Below, piece by piece: positions 1 to 7,198 of a stretch of 11,982 nucleotides of DNA. The DNA lies in contig CAKVNA010000014.1 in assembly GCA_934776915.1 (NCBI GenBank), forward strand, positions 1-11,982. The letters run 5' to 3'. Made by a program: the position numbers and the translations under genes. Within the stretch, counting starts at the first letter, position 1. The number at the start of each line of letters is the position of its first letter. The DNA is from an uncultured Clostridia bacterium (GTDB lineage: Bacteria > Bacillota > Clostridia > Christensenellales > UBA1242). The notes beneath the pieces were generated by a model. That model saw only the letters and a list, made by a program, of their open reading frames with translations. It was not told where the DNA came from and ran no database searches.

Positions 1-1155
1 GTCAATAAGTTTTGTAAAGATTCCGCCCAAAGTTTCAATACCAAGTGATAGTGGTGTTACATCAAGCAAAAGAACATCTTTAACTTCGCCCGCAAGAACA
101 CCGCCTTGAATTGCAGCACCCATTGCGACACATTCGTCTGGGTTAATGCCCTTAAATGGCTCTTTGCCTGTTATTTTCTTAACTTCTTCCACAACGGCTG
201 GAATTCTTGTTGAACCACCAACCAAAATAACTTTGTCAATTTCGCTGAGTGAAAGTTTGCTATCTTTCAAGGCTTGTGACACAGCGGAACTTGTTCTTTC
301 GACAAGGTCTGCAGTGATTGCGTCAAATTTGGCACGAGTAAGGTCATATTCAAAGTGTTTTGGACCAGTTGCGTCAGCAGTTATAAATGGAAGATTGATT
401 GTTGTTTTCAAAACACTTGAAAGGTCAATTTTTGCCTTTTCGCTTGCTTCCTTAATTCTTTGCATTGCAAGTTTATCTTTTGAAAGGTCAATGCCTTCTT
501 TTGCCTTAAATTCACTTACGACAAGGTCCATAATTCTCTTATCAAAGTCATCACCACCAAGTCGGCAGTCACCAGCAGTTGCAATAACTTCAAACACACC
601 GTCACCAATTTCAAGAATTGACACATCGAATGTGCCGCCGCCTAGGTCATAGACCAAAATCTTTTGGCTCTTGCCGTCAGTTTTGTCAAGACCATAAGCA
701 AGAGAGGCTGCTGTTGGTTCGTTGATAATACGAAGAACATCAAGACCTGCAATTTTGCCTGCGTCCTTTGTTGCTTGACGCTGACTATCTGTAAAGTATG
801 CTGGAACTGTAATAACTGCTTGAGTTACTTTTGTTCCAAGATAACTTTCGGCGTCTTGTTTAAGTTTTTGCAAAATCATTGCAGAAATTTCTTGTGGTGA
901 ATATTGCTTGCCGTCAATGGTTACACGATAGTCTGTCCCCATTTCCCTTTTAATTGACAAAACTGTGTTGTCTGGGTTTGCAACTGCTTGTCGTTTTGCC
1001 ACTTGTCCTACAAGTCTTTCACCTTTTGAAAAGGCAACAACAGATGGAGTTGTTCTTTCTCCTTCTGCATTTGGAATAACTGTTGCAGTCTTGCCTTCCA
1101 TAACTGCAACACATGAATTTGTTGTTCCTAGGTCAATACCAATAACTTTTCCCAT
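1..1155 (-). CDS. dnaK: Chaperone DnaK (Hsp70), C-terminal part beyond the window
   Basis: ATP-dependent cytoplasmic Hsp70 chaperone that binds exposed hydrophobic stretches of unfolded proteins, working with DnaJ and the nucleotide exchanger GrpE. The visible 385 codons hold the whole nucleotide-binding domain. The first phosphate loop is IDLGTTNSC (residues 7-15), the second is DLGGGTFD (170-177), and VGGSTRIP lies near the domain end. The interdomain linker DVLLLDV and the start of the substrate-binding beta domain ([12 protein letters not shown]) follow before the reading frame leaves at base 1. The 24-residue insertion of the E. coli protein is absent, as in Gram-positive DnaK. The ATG at 1153-1155 is preceded by AAGGAG (1165-1170) at 9 nt. 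It is the third gene after hrcA and grpE, 45 nt behind grpE, so it should be controlled by HrcA through the CIRCE site. dnaJ is expected just off the left edge. Identification is certain. Confidence 0.98.
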   Translation of the reverse strand, partial: MGKVIGIDLGTTNSCVAVMEGKTATVIPNAEGERTTPSVVAFSKGERLVGQVAKRQAVANPDNTVLSIKREMGTDYRVTIDGKQYSPQEISAMILQKLKQDAESYLGTKVTQAVITVPAYFTDSQRQATKDAGKIAGLDVLRIINEPTAASLAYGLDKTDGKSQKILVYDLGGGTFDVSILEIGDGVFEVIATAGDCRLGGDDFDKRIMDLVVSEFKAKEGIDLSKDKLAMQRIKEASEKAKIDLSSVLKTTINLPFITADATGPKHFEYDLTRAKFDAITADLVERTSSAVSQALKDSKLSLSEIDKVILVGGSTRIPAVVEEVKKITGKEPFKGINPDECVAMGAAIQGGVLAGEVKDVLLLDVTPLSLGIETLGGIFTKLID

Positions 1156-1200
1156 AATATTTATCTCCTTAAATTACAATTAACTTATTTTTTGCCATGG

Positions 1201-1794
1201 TTATTTTGCAACAACCACTTGGCTATATTTGATAACCTTGTCACCAAGGGTGTATCCGCTTTCTGTTTCGTCAATGATTACGCCCGCCTTTGTTTTGCCG
1301 TCTGCAACACTTAAAATTGCATTGTGCAAATTAGGGTCGAACTTCACACCGACTGCATTAATTTTCTTAACTCCAAGTTTCTCTAAGGCCTGCATAATGT
1401 TTTTTTCAATCATATTTATGCCTTCAAGACTCTTTTCATCAGAAATCATTTTCTTTGCCTTTTTAAAACTATCCAACGCTGGGAGAATACTCTCAAGCGC
1501 CTTTGTCTGCCCGTCTAGGAAAGATTTTTCAACTTCTTCTCTGCTTCGCTTGCGATAGTTCTCAAAGTCTTTTTCAAGATCTTTCTCGTCATTCAAGATT
1601 TTTGCCATTTGAAGTTTAATTGCATCAAACTCCTCCATTGTCATACTTACGGTCTTTTTTTCTTCGGGTGGAGTTTGCTCTTTGCAGTCGCATTTTTCTT
1701 CTTCACAGCACTTTTTCTTTTCCGCTTGAATGTTTTCAACTTTTTCTTTCATTTTTTCATGTCTTGTTTCTTTATTTTTTTGTTCAGGTGTCAT
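1201..1794 (-). CDS. grpE: Nucleotide exchange factor GrpE with a cysteine-rich N-terminal tail
   Basis: GrpE is the dimeric cytoplasmic partner of DnaK that drives ADP release and may act as a thermosensor. Here 197 residues. Residues 1-50 are a charged, probably disordered or coiled-coil tail, then comes the long dimerisation helix (about 51-95, containing DFENYRKRSREE), then the helical bundle, and from about 145 the beta-wing that contacts DnaK (FDPNLHNAI, then GYTLGDKVIKYSQVVVAK where the family usually has G-x-x-L-R-x-A-x-V-x-V). The odd part is CCEEEKCDC: cysteines at 29, 30, 35 and 37 in the tail. The start ATG (1792-1794) has GGAGGT (1799-1804) 4 nt upstream, inside the end of hrcA. 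The two genes overlap by 11 nt, which suggests translational coupling. Confidence 0.97.
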   Translation of the reverse strand: MTPEQKNKETRHEKMKEKVENIQAEKKKCCEEEKCDCKEQTPPEEKKTVSMTMEEFDAIKLQMAKILNDEKDLEKDFENYRKRSREEVEKSFLDGQTKALESILPALDSFKKAKKMISDEKSLEGINMIEKNIMQALEKLGVKKINAVGVKFDPNLHNAILSVADGKTKAGVIIDETESGYTLGDKVIKYSQVVVAK

Positions 1795-2833
1795 TTTTAC
1801 CTCCGTTTGTCAGTTTGTTTTTCAACTCGTCCGAAACAAATTTCAAAACTCCAGCAATGTTTGCATAGTCAATTCTTTCTGGTCCTATAATTCCAAATGT
1901 TGCAATTCTTTTGCCGTCCAAAACAAGTGGGGCTTTTATAACCGCACAATCTGTTAGCATATTGTCACTTTCTTCTCCAAAGTCAACCGTTACGCTTTCA
2001 TCATCTGTGGTCATAATGTTTTTTAAACTTTCCGAATCGTCAAGCACATTAAGAATATTTTTTGCACTTTCGACGCTGGTGTCTGGGCTTTCAAGAAGTT
2101 TTATTATGCCTTGATTTGAAACCTTGCTTTTTGTGTGATTGTAATAAGCACTTAAAACTTCAAGCACAAGTTTAAACACTTCATCATACTTACGCATACT
2201 TTCCTTAACGCCAAAACTAAAATTGTCCATGTTTTGCGTAAGATAACTTATATTCTTGCCTCCAAAAATTGCCGAAAAAACACTGCTTGCATTGTCACAA
2301 TCTTGTTTTGTAACACTGGAATTTGCTTCAATGGTGTTTGAAATTGCCCCAGCATTTGTTTCCACCAGAACAAGCACCTGTGAATTTAGCAACCATATAA
2401 CCTTAATTGATTGCACTGTCAAATTTTCAAAACCATCAAACATAAAAACCGTTGGATAATTGGTTTTTGTGGAAATTGCTTTTGAAATTGACTCTACAAT
2501 TTCACTAAGATTGTTTGTTCTTGCAAACAATTTGTCCCTAACATCTTGCAAGTCTTTTGTGGAATATTTTGTGTCCTTTAATGTTTCATTTACAAAAAAC
2601 CTGTAAGCCTGTGTCGTTGGCACTCTGCCACTTGATGTGTGAAGTTGTTTCAAAAACCCCATGGCTTCAAGTGCATTAAGTTCGTTCCGAATGGTTGCAG
2701 TGGACAAATCATGTAGAGTTGTCTTTTGCACAAGCAAACTTGTAATAGGGCTGGCAAGTTTTATATAATTATCAACAGCATAATACAAAATTGCCCTTTT
2801 TCTATCCGAAAGTTTTGGCAAATCGTCTTTCAC
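1784..2833 (-). CDS. hrcA: Heat-inducible transcription repressor HrcA
   Basis: HrcA binds the CIRCE operator as a dimer and represses class I heat-shock genes; it needs GroEL to stay active. The N-terminal winged helix is plain: LSTATIRNELNALEAMGFL followed by HTSSGRVPTTQAYRFFV matches the family signature. The rest is the GAF-like dimerisation domain, ending in FGIIGPERIDYANIAGVLKFV. Start choice: the frame is open from a GTG at 2863, but that codon has no ribosome binding site. AAAGGAG lies at 2843-2849, 9 nt before a GTG at 2831-2833, giving KDDLPKLSDRKRAIL as the N-terminus (349 aa), close to where other HrcA proteins begin. A GTG at 2837-2839 is possible but only 3 nt from the site. First gene of the operon; its own CIRCE site lies about 45 nt upstream, so it is autoregulated. 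Confidence 0.96.
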   Translation of the reverse strand: MKDDLPKLSDRKRAILYYAVDNYIKLASPITSLLVQKTTLHDLSTATIRNELNALEAMGFLKQLHTSSGRVPTTQAYRFFVNETLKDTKYSTKDLQDVRDKLFARTNNLSEIVESISKAISTKTNYPTVFMFDGFENLTVQSIKVIWLLNSQVLVLVETNAGAISNTIEANSSVTKQDCDNASSVFSAIFGGKNISYLTQNMDNFSFGVKESMRKYDEVFKLVLEVLSAYYNHTKSKVSNQGIIKLLESPDTSVESAKNILNVLDDSESLKNIMTTDDESVTVDFGEESDNMLTDCAVIKAPLVLDGKRIATFGIIGPERIDYANIAGVLKFVSDELKNKLTNGGKNDT

Positions 2834-2879
2834 AAGCACCTTCTCCTTTAAAAACTTTAGCACAAGATTAAAATTGTTG

Positions 2880-2906
2880 TTAGCAATCTCTATCTTTGAG
2901 TGCTAG
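2880..2906 (-). promoter_or_regulatory. CIRCE operator (HrcA binding site)
   Basis: Read on the minus strand this is CTAGCACTC, a 9-nt spacer, then GATTGCTAA. The CIRCE consensus is TTAGCACTC-N9-GAGTGCTAA, so 16 of 18 arm positions match and the spacer length is exact. The one change in each arm leaves an imperfect inverted repeat. It overlaps the expected transcription start and precedes hrcA, the usual place for HrcA autoregulation of hrcA-grpE-dnaK. Confidence 0.95.
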
Positions 2907-2910
2907 CACT

Positions 2911-2938
2911 ATTATATGCAAAAAAAATAAAAAGTCAA
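2911..2938 (-). promoter_or_regulatory. Sigma-A promoter of the hrcA-grpE-dnaK operon
   Basis: On the minus strand: TTGACT (2933-2938), 16-nt spacer, TATAAT (2911-2916), a near-perfect vegetative promoter. Transcription would start near 2904, inside the upstream CIRCE arm, so bound HrcA would block initiation. The leader would be about 70 nt. A second TTGAC lies just upstream in a repeated AAAAAGT(G)TTGAC block. Confidence 0.85.
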
Positions 2939-3028
2939 CACTTTTTGGTCAACTTTTTAAAATTTTTTTTATTTTTTTTCTGACAACTTACAATAATCGC
3001 CATTTTTCTGTTTTTTCTTTCTTATTTT

Positions 3029-3955
3029 TTATTTTGACATAAGCATTTCCGCTGTATTTTCAAATCTCTTATCCAGAACATCAACATATTTTTGATTAAC
3101 CTTGTAATTGATTTCCCTTTTTATGTCTTTTGCAACAGCATTTATGTCAACGCTTCCAATTCTGCTTGCAAATTCGTTTGCGTCAAACACTCCGTCAAGT
3201 TCCTCACAGTTTTTTGTATTTTTAATAATTTCTTCACGACTTAAATACATTGGATTGAAGTCACTTTGATAATGTTCCCTTGTAGATGGTGGGTTGTTTG
3301 TAAGCCAAGTATTATACTTATCAAGATAGTTATCTGAAGGCGTGTATTTTCTTCTAAACTCCTCTGCGTGATTAAAATTTTCCCCACTGCTTTCATAGTC
3401 TATCAAAATTATATCCGCAGGCGAGCCAGTTTTTTTGTTCAAAAGATAATAATAGTTGCAGTCAACACGGTCATAGTTTAGAGATGTGGCATCAGTCAAA
3501 AACATTTCTGCCCTTTTTCTCAAAATATTTGGGCTAAAAAGAGCCACATAATCTCGCTTATCGCCGTTGAAAAGACAATCTGGAGAACCCTTTAGTCCGC
3601 GGTGTTCGTAACCTAGTTCAAAGTGATATTCAAAAGCAGGCACAACATTTTTGGTTTGAATGTCGTTGCACAAGATAAATTGAGAAAAGTCAGTTTGTGC
3701 TGGCACATAAATAGCCGTTTTGAACCCTAATTTGTGATAAACTTGGCAGAGCAGAACTTCGGCATCCATTTGTGCTTTAGCAACCCCAAGTTCGCCCAGT
3801 TTCTTGTAAAATGTTCCGCATTTAAGTTTAAGTTTGGATGAAGATGTATAATATCCAGAAAAAAATTCTTCGTCAAGAACATCTTTTGTAACATCAACAA
3901 AGCCATTTTTATCAAACTTATTACGATAATGTTTCAAAATCTCGTTTGCGTACAT
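3029..3955 (-). CDS. Uncharacterised protein with a HipA/CtkA-like kinase signature
   Basis: Not a family I can name with certainty. The 308-residue soluble protein has no signal peptide or membrane segment. Seen in the sequence: a lysine-rich strand KLKLKCGTFYKK (41-52), a helix with E66 followed by KLGFKTAIYVPA (75-86), then TDATSLNYDRVDCNYYYL (154-171) and IILIDYESSG (182-191). HipA-type kinases carry D-x4-N-x-D-R/M-H-x3-N, with catalytic Asp and metal-binding Asn five residues apart, and a second metal Asp about 18 residues on. Here D162, N167 and D186 keep that spacing (5 and 19), with K51 or K52 and E66 as candidate ATP-binding Lys and helix-C Glu. The length matches compact single-domain HipA-like kinases such as Helicobacter CtkA (about 320 aa). 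About 120 C-terminal residues are mostly helical. The ATG at 3953-3955 has GGAGGG (3960-3965) 4 nt upstream; an in-frame TTG at 3967 overlaps that site and is rejected. It has its own promoter, no HipB-like partner, and lies between hemW and hrcA. The kinase fold is an inference; targets are unknown. Confidence 0.6.
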   Translation of the reverse strand: MYANEILKHYRNKFDKNGFVDVTKDVLDEEFFSGYYTSSSKLKLKCGTFYKKLGELGVAKAQMDAEVLLCQVYHKLGFKTAIYVPAQTDFSQFILCNDIQTKNVVPAFEYHFELGYEHRGLKGSPDCLFNGDKRDYVALFSPNILRKRAEMFLTDATSLNYDRVDCNYYYLLNKKTGSPADIILIDYESSGENFNHAEEFRRKYTPSDNYLDKYNTWLTNNPPSTREHYQSDFNPMYLSREEIIKNTKNCEELDGVFDANEFASRIGSVDINAVAKDIKREINYKVNQKYVDVLDKRFENTAEMLMSK

Positions 3956-3984
3956 TTTTCCCTCCAATTATTCTTTATGTAGAA

Positions 3985-4013
3985 ATTATACACCCATATC
4001 TTCTCTTTTTCAA
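3985..4013 (-). promoter_or_regulatory. Promoter of the kinase-like gene
   Basis: On the minus strand TTGAAA (4008-4013), 17-nt spacer, TATAAT (3985-3990). The spacing is ideal, and the start would fall about 24 nt before the ATG, leaving room for the GGAGGG ribosome binding site. This makes the gene an independent transcription unit behind the hemW terminator. Confidence 0.75.
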
Positions 4014-4033
4014 GACCCAATTTGCATTTTAAT

Positions 4034-4069
4034 AAAAAATATCCACTTTTTTTGTTAAATGGATATTTT
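4034..4069 (-). terminator. Intrinsic terminator-like hairpin after hemW
   Basis: Arms AAAATATCCA (4036-4045) and TGGATATTTT (4060-4069) form a perfect 10-bp stem around a 14-nt loop. Read on the minus strand the stem runs into TTTTTTATT. It is weaker than a GC-rich terminator but well placed, 64 nt after the hemW stop and upstream of the kinase-like gene's promoter. The loop is large, so confidence is moderate. Confidence 0.5.
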
Positions 4070-4132
4070 ATATTGTTAGATATTATTATTTATATATTTT
4101 AACCTATTAAATTTGCGAAAAATCCTAAAATG

Positions 4133-5272
4133 TTAAACCAATTTTGAAATGATTGAACTTAAAACATAATATGCGTTGTCGCAAACGAAAATTCTGCCAT
4201 TTTCCAAGCGGATAAAGCCATTTTTGGACAAAAACTCAATTTCCTTTGCCTTATCCTTTAAGAAGTTGCCGCCATAAAGCCTGTCAAGCCTATATGTATC
4301 AAGCCCCAAGTTTGTGCGAAGGGCGAGCATAATTTCTTCTTCTCTTTTTTGAGCGGGCGACAGTGTTTCGACACTCTCAACAGCAAGTTTTTTGTCCATA
4401 AGATTTGACACATATTTGTCAAAGTCTTCAGTGTTGCAAAATCTCTTTCCCGACATATATGAATGGCTGGCAAGCCCTATGCCAAGATACTCTTTCCCCG
4501 TCCAATACACAATGTTGTGTTTGCACTCATAATCTGGCAAAGCAAAGTTGGACACCTCGTATCTAACATAGCCATATTTTTTAAGCACAGCATACACACT
4601 GTTATACATATCCACAGTTTCGTCATCTGTTGGAACAGTCAGCCTTCCCTCGTCAACAAGTTTTTTCATAGGTGTGCCGTCTTCCAAAATGAGCGAATAG
4701 GCAGAAATATGTTTTATATTGTGCTTTGCAAGCCATTTTGCCATTTGACTTACATCATAATCATTTTGTGCAGGAAGTCCAAGCATCATATCAACACTTA
4801 TATTTTCAAAGCCCATTTTTTGAGCCATGATAATTGCGTCTTTTGCCATTTTTGCCGTGTGGCTTCTGCCAATAAAATCCAAAACTCCATTGCTAAAACT
4901 CTGCACCCCAATGCTAAGTCTGTTTATGCCGTTGAGTTTGTATTCCTCAAGTTTTTCTCTTGTCAAACTTTCTGGGTTACATTCTATTGAAATTTCGGCA
5001 GTCTTTTTTATCTTAAAGTTTTCCTTTATTGCAAGCATAATGCGAGTAATAAGCCCTGTTTCAAGACAACTTGGTGTGCCGCCACCAAAATATATAGTAG
5101 CAAGAGAATATTCCCCACCAAACTGCTTGGAGCGAAGTTTAATTTCCTCGCACAATGCCCTAACATAGTCTTCCATGTCATTTCGCTTGTTGCAGAAAGA
5201 CACAAATGAACAATAATTACATTTATGCCCCGAACAAAATGGAATGTGAATATAAAGTGACAAATCTTTCAT
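4133..5272 (-). CDS. hemW: HemW-type radical SAM haem chaperone (HemN-like)
   Basis: HemW is a radical SAM protein related to coproporphyrinogen III dehydrogenase HemN. It binds haem and is thought to deliver it to membrane respiratory enzymes; many genomes mislabel it as HemN. Here 379 residues. The [4Fe-4S] site is [16 protein letters not shown] (C13, C18, C21); the SAM-binding GGGTPS is at 63-68; [12 protein letters not shown] and the C-terminal HemN_C region ([14 protein letters not shown]) follow. It lacks the N-terminal extension of true HemN. Oddity: the first two cysteines are four residues apart (CX4CX2C), whereas the family has CX3CX2C. Start choice: the frame is open to an ATG at 5308, but the ATG at 5270-5272 overlaps the lepA stop as ATGA and gives the usual N-terminus, so I use it. 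No good ribosome binding site is visible, which fits translational coupling to lepA. Confidence 0.93.
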   Translation of the reverse strand: MKDLSLYIHIPFCSGHKCNYCSFVSFCNKRNDMEDYVRALCEEIKLRSKQFGGEYSLATIYFGGGTPSCLETGLITRIMLAIKENFKIKKTAEISIECNPESLTREKLEEYKLNGINRLSIGVQSFSNGVLDFIGRSHTAKMAKDAIIMAQKMGFENISVDMMLGLPAQNDYDVSQMAKWLAKHNIKHISAYSLILEDGTPMKKLVDEGRLTVPTDDETVDMYNSVYAVLKKYGYVRYEVSNFALPDYECKHNIVYWTGKEYLGIGLASHSYMSGKRFCNTEDFDKYVSNLMDKKLAVESVETLSPAQKREEEIMLALRTNLGLDTYRLDRLYGGNFLKDKAKEIEFLSKNGFIRLENGRIFVCDNAYYVLSSIISKLV

Positions 5273-7071
5273 GAGTCCAATTTGAGAATGGTCATAAAGG
5301 CTTCGCATGGAATTTCCACAGAGCCTACTTGTCTCATTCTCTTTTTACCCTCCTTTTGTTTTTCAAGAAGTTTTCTCTTTCTTGTAATATCGCCACCGTA
5401 ACATTTTGCAAGCACATCTTTTCTCATAGCCTTAACTGTTTCCCTTGCGATAACTTTTCCGCCAATACACGCTTGAATAGGAAGTTCAAACAACTGTCTT
5501 GGGATGACCTCTTTCAGTTTTTCTGTTAATTTCTTCCCACGAGCATATGCTTGCGACCTGTGAACAATTATGCTTAAAGCGTCACACTTTTCACCATTTA
5601 GCAAAATATCCAACTTTACAAGGTCACTTTTTGTATATTTATTTACTTCATAATCAAGACTGGCATAACCTCTTGTTCTGGACTTCAACCCGTCAAAGAA
5701 GTCATATACAATTTCATTAAGTGGAATTTCATATTTAAGCACCACACGAGAACTATCAAGATATTGCATATCCAGATACACCCCACGCTTGTTTTGACAT
5801 AGTTCCATAATATTCCCAACATATTCTGGCGGAGTGAAAATTGAGACACTTGCAATAGGTTCTTCAATATAATCAATTTCTGTCACCGCTGGCAGAGCAG
5901 AAGGATTGCTCACTTCAAGCACATTGCCGTCAGTTTTAACAACTCTATAACTAACACTTGGTGCGGTTGTAATTATGTCAAGGTCAAATTCTCTTTCAAG
6001 TCTTTCAGTTATAATTTCAAGATGCAACAACCCCAAGAAGCCACACCTAAACCCAAAGCCCAAGGCATTTGAAACTTCGGGAGAATAATGAATTGAGTCA
6101 TCATTAAGTTTAAGTTTTTCAAGTGCGTCTTTTAGGTCTTGATATCTTGACCCGTCAACTGGGAAAATTCCACAAAAAACCATAGGCTTGACATCTTTGT
6201 ATCCGTCAAGAGCCTCGCTTGTTGGGTTGTCAGAATAAGTTATTGTATCGCCCACTTTTGTTTCAGACACATTTTTTATGCTAGCACAAATATATCCAAC
6301 ATCACCTGCCTTAAGTTCTTTCACAGGTCTTGTTGCTGGGCAAAATACACCTACTTCCGTCACTTCATAACTTTTGCCCGTTTTCATCATTTTGATATTC
6401 GTTCCAGCACTAACCTTGCCGTCAAAAATTCTAACAAGACTCACTGCTCCCTTAAAATTGTCATAATAACTATCAAAAATAAGTGCTTTAAGTGGCTTAT
6501 TCTCATCACCCCTTGGGGCTGGAATATTCTTTATTATGCTTTCCAAAACATCATCAATATTTATGCCTTCCTTGGCGGAGATAAGTGGAGCATCTTTGCA
6601 CGAAAGCCCAATAACATCTTCAATCTCCTTTTTAACTTCCTCAACCCTAGCGCTTGGCAAGTCAATTTTGTTGATAACTGGAATAATTGTCAAATCATTT
6701 TCAAGTGCAAGATAAACATTTGCCAGTGTCTGTGCTTGAACACCTTGAGTTGCGTCAACCACCAAAATTGCCCCTTCGCACGCTTTAAGCGAACGAGATA
6801 CTTCATATGTAAAGTCCACATGTCCGGGGGTGTCAATAAGATTAAGAGTGTATTCCTCACCGTCATGATTATAAAACATTCTTGTTGGTGTAAGTTTTAT
6901 TGTTATGCCACGTTCACGTTCAATGTCCATACTGTCAAGCACTTGTTCTGTAAGTTCCCTTGAAGATAGTGTGCCAGTTTTTTCAATAAGCCTGTCTGCA
7001 AGTGTGCTTTTGCCGTGGTCTATGTGTGCAATAATGCAAAAATTTCTAATATTTCTTTGTCTGTCTTCCAT
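5269..7071 (-). CDS. lepA: Elongation factor 4 (LepA), translation GTPase
   Basis: Ribosome-binding GTPase linked to back-translocation, initiation and ribosome biogenesis. The 600 residues are the full family length. Visible motifs are G1 AHIDHGKST (15-23), switch I RERGITIK (52-59), G3 DTPGHVDF (80-87) and G4 NKID (134-137), then domain II, the EF-G-like domains, and the LepA-specific C-terminal domain ([20 protein letters not shown], then [13 protein letters not shown]). The ATG at 7069-7071 is the only workable start: upstream in frame come sense codons without a start and then TAA. There is no ribosome binding site within 20 nt, and a TATAAT box ends 7 nt before the ATG, so one transcript may be leaderless. 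It is first gene of the lepA-hemW pair and divergent from sigK. Confidence 0.98.
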   Translation of the reverse strand: MEDRQRNIRNFCIIAHIDHGKSTLADRLIEKTGTLSSRELTEQVLDSMDIERERGITIKLTPTRMFYNHDGEEYTLNLIDTPGHVDFTYEVSRSLKACEGAILVVDATQGVQAQTLANVYLALENDLTIIPVINKIDLPSARVEEVKKEIEDVIGLSCKDAPLISAKEGINIDDVLESIIKNIPAPRGDENKPLKALIFDSYYDNFKGAVSLVRIFDGKVSAGTNIKMMKTGKSYEVTEVGVFCPATRPVKELKAGDVGYICASIKNVSETKVGDTITYSDNPTSEALDGYKDVKPMVFCGIFPVDGSRYQDLKDALEKLKLNDDSIHYSPEVSNALGFGFRCGFLGLLHLEIITERLEREFDLDIITTAPSVSYRVVKTDGNVLEVSNPSALPAVTEIDYIEEPIASVSIFTPPEYVGNIMELCQNKRGVYLDMQYLDSSRVVLKYEIPLNEIVYDFFDGLKSRTRGYASLDYEVNKYTKSDLVKLDILLNGEKCDALSIIVHRSQAYARGKKLTEKLKEVIPRQLFELPIQACIGGKVIARETVKAMRKDVLAKCYGGDITRKRKLLEKQKEGKKRMRQVGSVEIPCEAFMTILKLDS

Positions 7072-7078
7072 AGCACTT

Positions 7079-7108
7079 ATTATAGGATAAAACCCACCCT
7101 TTTAGCAA
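7079..7108 (-). promoter_or_regulatory. lepA-proximal promoter candidate
   Basis: Minus strand TTGCTA (7103-7108), 18-nt spacer, perfect TATAAT (7079-7084). The last T of the -10 box is followed by 7 nt and then the lepA ATG, so initiation would fall at or next to the start codon. The -35 is only 4 of 6, so this promoter may be weak. Confidence 0.45.
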
Positions 7109-7121
7109 GCAAAATGAAATA

Positions 7122-7151
7122 ATTTTAAGAAACTGATTGTCCATGTGTCAA
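7122..7151 (-). promoter_or_regulatory. lepA-distal promoter candidate
   Basis: Minus strand TTGACA (7146-7151), 18-nt spacer, TAAAAT (7122-7127). The -35 is perfect and the -10 is 5 of 6. It would give a leader of about 45 nt containing GGGTGGG (7093-7099), too far from the ATG for a normal ribosome binding site. It overlaps the candidate sigK promoter on the other strand. Confidence 0.45.
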
Positions 7152-7176
7152 ATTTTGTCGAAAAGTAACATATATA
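7147..7176 (+). promoter_or_regulatory. Sigma-E-like promoter candidate before sigK
   Basis: GTCAAATT (7147-7154), 14-nt spacer, CATATATA (7169-7176). The B. subtilis sigma-E consensus is roughly KMATATT, 13-15 nt, CATACAHT; here TCAAATT matches 6 of 7 and the -10 matches 6 of 8. No vegetative promoter is seen on this strand. In B. subtilis sigK is transcribed by sigma-E, which supports the reading, but in AT-rich DNA the match may be chance. Confidence 0.4.
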
Positions 7177-7198
7177 TCTAAAACATGAGAGGTGAAAA

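Noticed and set aside
146..1183. Plus-strand open frames opposite dnaK
   Set aside because: They lie antisense to an unmistakable DnaK coding sequence, have low-complexity or Ser/Cys-rich translations and no ribosome binding sites.
2834..2863. Longer HrcA start at GTG 2863
   Set aside because: No ribosome binding site upstream of it, and it would put the good AAAGGAG inside the gene; the shorter GTG start fits the family N-terminus.
2941..3030. T-rich runs between the kinase-like gene and hrcA as a terminator
   Set aside because: On the coding strand they are A-runs, and no GC-bearing stem precedes a T-tract, so I do not call a terminator for the kinase-like gene.
5273..5308. Longer HemW start at ATG 5308
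   Set aside because: It would overlap lepA by 40 nt and add residues not usual in the family; the ATGA overlap start is better.
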